NCBI GenBank assembly: GCA_030620455.1
Contig: JAUXEQ010000090.1
Span: forward strand, 1-6,477
Length of the DNA stretch: 6,477 nt
Source: a bacterium
Lineage (GTDB): Bacteria; UBP14; UBA6098; B30-G16
Reading direction: 5' to 3'
Shown here: piece after piece, positions 6,201 through 6,477 of the stretch
Layout: each line of letters starts with the position of its first letter
Numbering within the stretch: the stretch's first letter is position 1
Position numbers and translations under genes: made by a program
The notes under the pieces: generated by a model
Told to the model about the DNA's origin: nothing
Seen by the model: the letters and a program-made list of their open reading frames with translations, nothing else
The model's database searches: none

Positions 6201-6477
6201 TTGCTTACCCATCTTCTGGAAATATTATCGGTATTAAAACCGTTAAGCTCGCAGGAAAAGCTATACATAACCGGATAATATTCATTGTCCATATCAACAA
6301 TGTCCTTGATATGTAAACCACCTTTCCCTGTAAGAGATCCCAATGATATGAATGTCTGATTGCCATGTTCGAAATGATTAATGGTGGCAAAACCACTATC
6401 GAGAAAAGCAAGAAAATTTTCTGGAGAAATTTCATAATCGCCACCAGTTATGCTTTTATTCGAGTATAATTTTACTA
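3218..6477 (-). CDS. Secreted gingipain-type (C25) peptidase with FG-GAP/VCBS-type propeller and type IX-like sorting domain (5' end beyond window)
   Basis: 1085 residues are visible and the frame is open to the right edge, so the signal peptide, any propeptide and part of the catalytic domain are missing. Order, numbered from the first full codon (6475): C25 catalytic region to about 163, with putative catalytic His37 in NHFEHGNQ and Cys75 in YSFSCELNGFN, then SNPSGGGVAMFAHS (91-104); a gingipain-style Ig domain (about 170-240); two CARDB/Ig-like beta domains (about 250-460); a fibronectin-III-like domain (about 464-545); eight Asp-rich calcium-type loops (573-945); WLHSRHDIRRTGV (970-982), a motif common after such propellers; and a C-terminal tail beginning ISPNPFNSS (1006-1014) and ending in SGLYFVRLSG and KKLFIIR. 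The tail resembles the T9SS type A sorting domain, implying outer-membrane secretion and cell-surface attachment or release. Cysteine peptidases of this family cleave extracellular proteins; the specificity here is unknown. Carbamate kinase follows by 13 bases. Confidence 0.88.
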   Translation of the reverse strand, partial: VKLYSNKSITGGDYEISPENFLAFLDSGFATINHFEHGNQTFISLGSLTGKGGLHIKDIVDMDNEYYPVMYSFSCELNGFNTDNISRRWVSNPSGGGVAMFAHSNKAWTYQRVIDMMFWQSFIQDSSTTTGEILNKWQYRMGDHYYKKAIVGLVGSPLTPVSPFKAVDKTLILINTEIRSSNDTLIVVITPPLIHRTLLTISSNRRVIERTWITGDSVKIPLPYIFEDSVIVTLHSLPRKTEKLPVVPVDYGVMRVLDFEVNEVSGDSDDLIEIGEFAQVLWKIVNLSTTAAIDSVFMSVEGFSDSENKEYLVLDALDTVEIKSNIFEVDSFFSGDLKTKAIIKFKSGSSDTFDFNLYAPSFELVAGLWSDENNIPSLGDSGILTIRLGNRGFADAKEVIVRLSGPGYSFLEDSIVINIAPRGVSDITSHVILPRFYMFPFTIHISYMDSYFVYNYSIYSFETAINLKLTSNTDYVRLDWEPVAAAKGYFVLRGEDTFDFEYLNDFPIHNSFYVDRNIENKKYSYRVIALDSNGICGPPSLIVSGELSFQLAEGFPVDLPVGAWVLSAPMTVDIDGDSLKEIYVADAEGNLVAYRYNGEELVDSTSGIDPILSVDVRLRNGFWAPPAAADIDNDGEIEIIVAIRDFPGLLWALDPYGVLKPGFPVSLGAGILASFVLEDLNDDNTLEIILLDQIRRLHIVNCYGMPYIGSTYLVDTSFMSRKGIGSSAPAVGDIDGDGFPEIVVGGGIDTLGNGYVYAWNHDGSRVAGFPYKINGTPSNPADPLGSVVMGNLDDDTTDLEIVILVKGKGIFAIDGDGTTLDGFPCLDRGRFGDGIRSPSLFDIDRDKKQEIFIQSEDNLWVITYEGLEYPGFPIPIGNVHWAGPIIGNLDDDVEDVEVLLTNDKILWGYNMDGSEIAQGFPLTAEVAIVAYPTIDDIDNDGLAEIIAAAYDGKLYVWDTDAEYKENKFMWLHSRHDIRRTGVVNTYRGLKISQRNTLKPDEISISISPNPFNSSCFISGYSPDEGIIEVIDFMGRIVDVIGEVNGSYAMTWFGKDIYGSCLNSGLYFVRLSGKDYTVSKKLFIIR
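3221..3466 (-). other. C-terminal type IX-like secretion sorting domain of the peptidase
   Basis: The last 82 residues begin with ISISPNPFNSS, continue with IIEVIDFMGRIVDVIGEV and TWFGKDIYG, and end in NSGLYFVRLSG followed by SKKLFIIR. This is the beta-sandwich pattern of the Por-secretion tail (TIGR04183-like): PNPF, a GR turn, W-x-G-x-D-x-x-G, SG-x-Y and a basic hydrophobic terminus. It predicts export by a type IX-like system in an organism with an outer membrane. No secretion-system gene is in this window. Confidence 0.8.
3641..4759 (-). repeat. Eight FG-GAP/VCBS-like calcium-loop repeats within the peptidase
   Basis: Eight loops of the DxDxDGxxEI type occur at nucleotides 4759-4730, 4588-4559, 4441-4412, 4279-4250, 4105-4073, 3952-3923, 3814-3782 and 3670-3641. 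They are spaced 46-58 residues apart, the size of one propeller blade. Most loops are followed by a small hydrophobic strand, and PGFP/AGFP/DGFP-like turns recur between them. Such repeats fold as a seven- or eight-bladed beta-propeller that binds calcium, as in integrin-alpha-like FG-GAP domains. A binding or scaffolding role for the propeller is inferred. Confidence 0.8.

Noticed and set aside
6341..6343. TTG as the start of the peptidase gene
   Set aside because: The frame is open upstream to 6477 and those 44 codons encode the histidine part of the C25 active site, so the true start lies outside the window.
6205..6444. Minus-strand open frame whose product begins with a hydrophobic, signal-peptide-like stretch
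   Set aside because: It is read in another frame of the C25 catalytic domain, whose His and Cys motifs and continuous homology-like pattern run through the same bases to the window edge.

Overview
All five genes in this window lie on the minus strand, so transcription runs from high to low coordinates. The sequence is AT-rich (GC estimated by eye in the high thirties). It is densely packed and contains no mobile element, RNA gene or CRISPR array that I can recognise. The first gene encodes a very large secreted protein that combines a gingipain-type (C25) peptidase domain, calcium-loop propeller repeats and a type IX-like C-terminal sorting domain. That architecture is typical of the Fibrobacteres-Chlorobi-Bacteroidetes superphylum and allied candidate phyla such as WOR-3/Stahlbacteria, Cloacimonadota, Zixibacteria or Marinimicrobia. 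I infer an uncultured bacterium of that kind but cannot name the lineage.

Layout in the direction of transcription: (1) from the right edge to 3218, a C25 peptidase/propeller/sorting-domain protein whose 5' end lies outside the window; (2) 13 bases later, a carbamate kinase (3204-2263); (3) an 81-base spacer, the only real intergenic region, with a plausible promoter and a small palindrome; (4) an MreD-like membrane protein (2181-1696); (5) directly abutting it (TAA followed at once by ATG), a deoxyhypusine-synthase-like protein of unknown function (1695-736); (6) one base after its stop, a class I glutamine-amidotransferase-fold hydrolase of the peptidase C26/PuuD family. That last gene appears to begin at an ATT codon (734) and runs off the left edge just short of its C-terminus.

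The spacing suggests two transcription units: peptidase plus carbamate kinase, and MreD-like plus DHS-like plus C26 hydrolase. The first could link extracellular protein breakdown to ATP recovery from carbamoyl phosphate, although no arginine deiminase or carbamoyltransferase gene is present. The second joins a cell-shape membrane protein to two soluble enzymes whose nearest known relatives act on polyamine-type or gamma-glutamyl-amine substrates. The joint role of these genes is not established and is the main open question. The clearest oddities are the non-canonical start codon of the C26 gene, the uncharacterised DHS-like/C26 pair and local over-representation of the tetramer TCGA.
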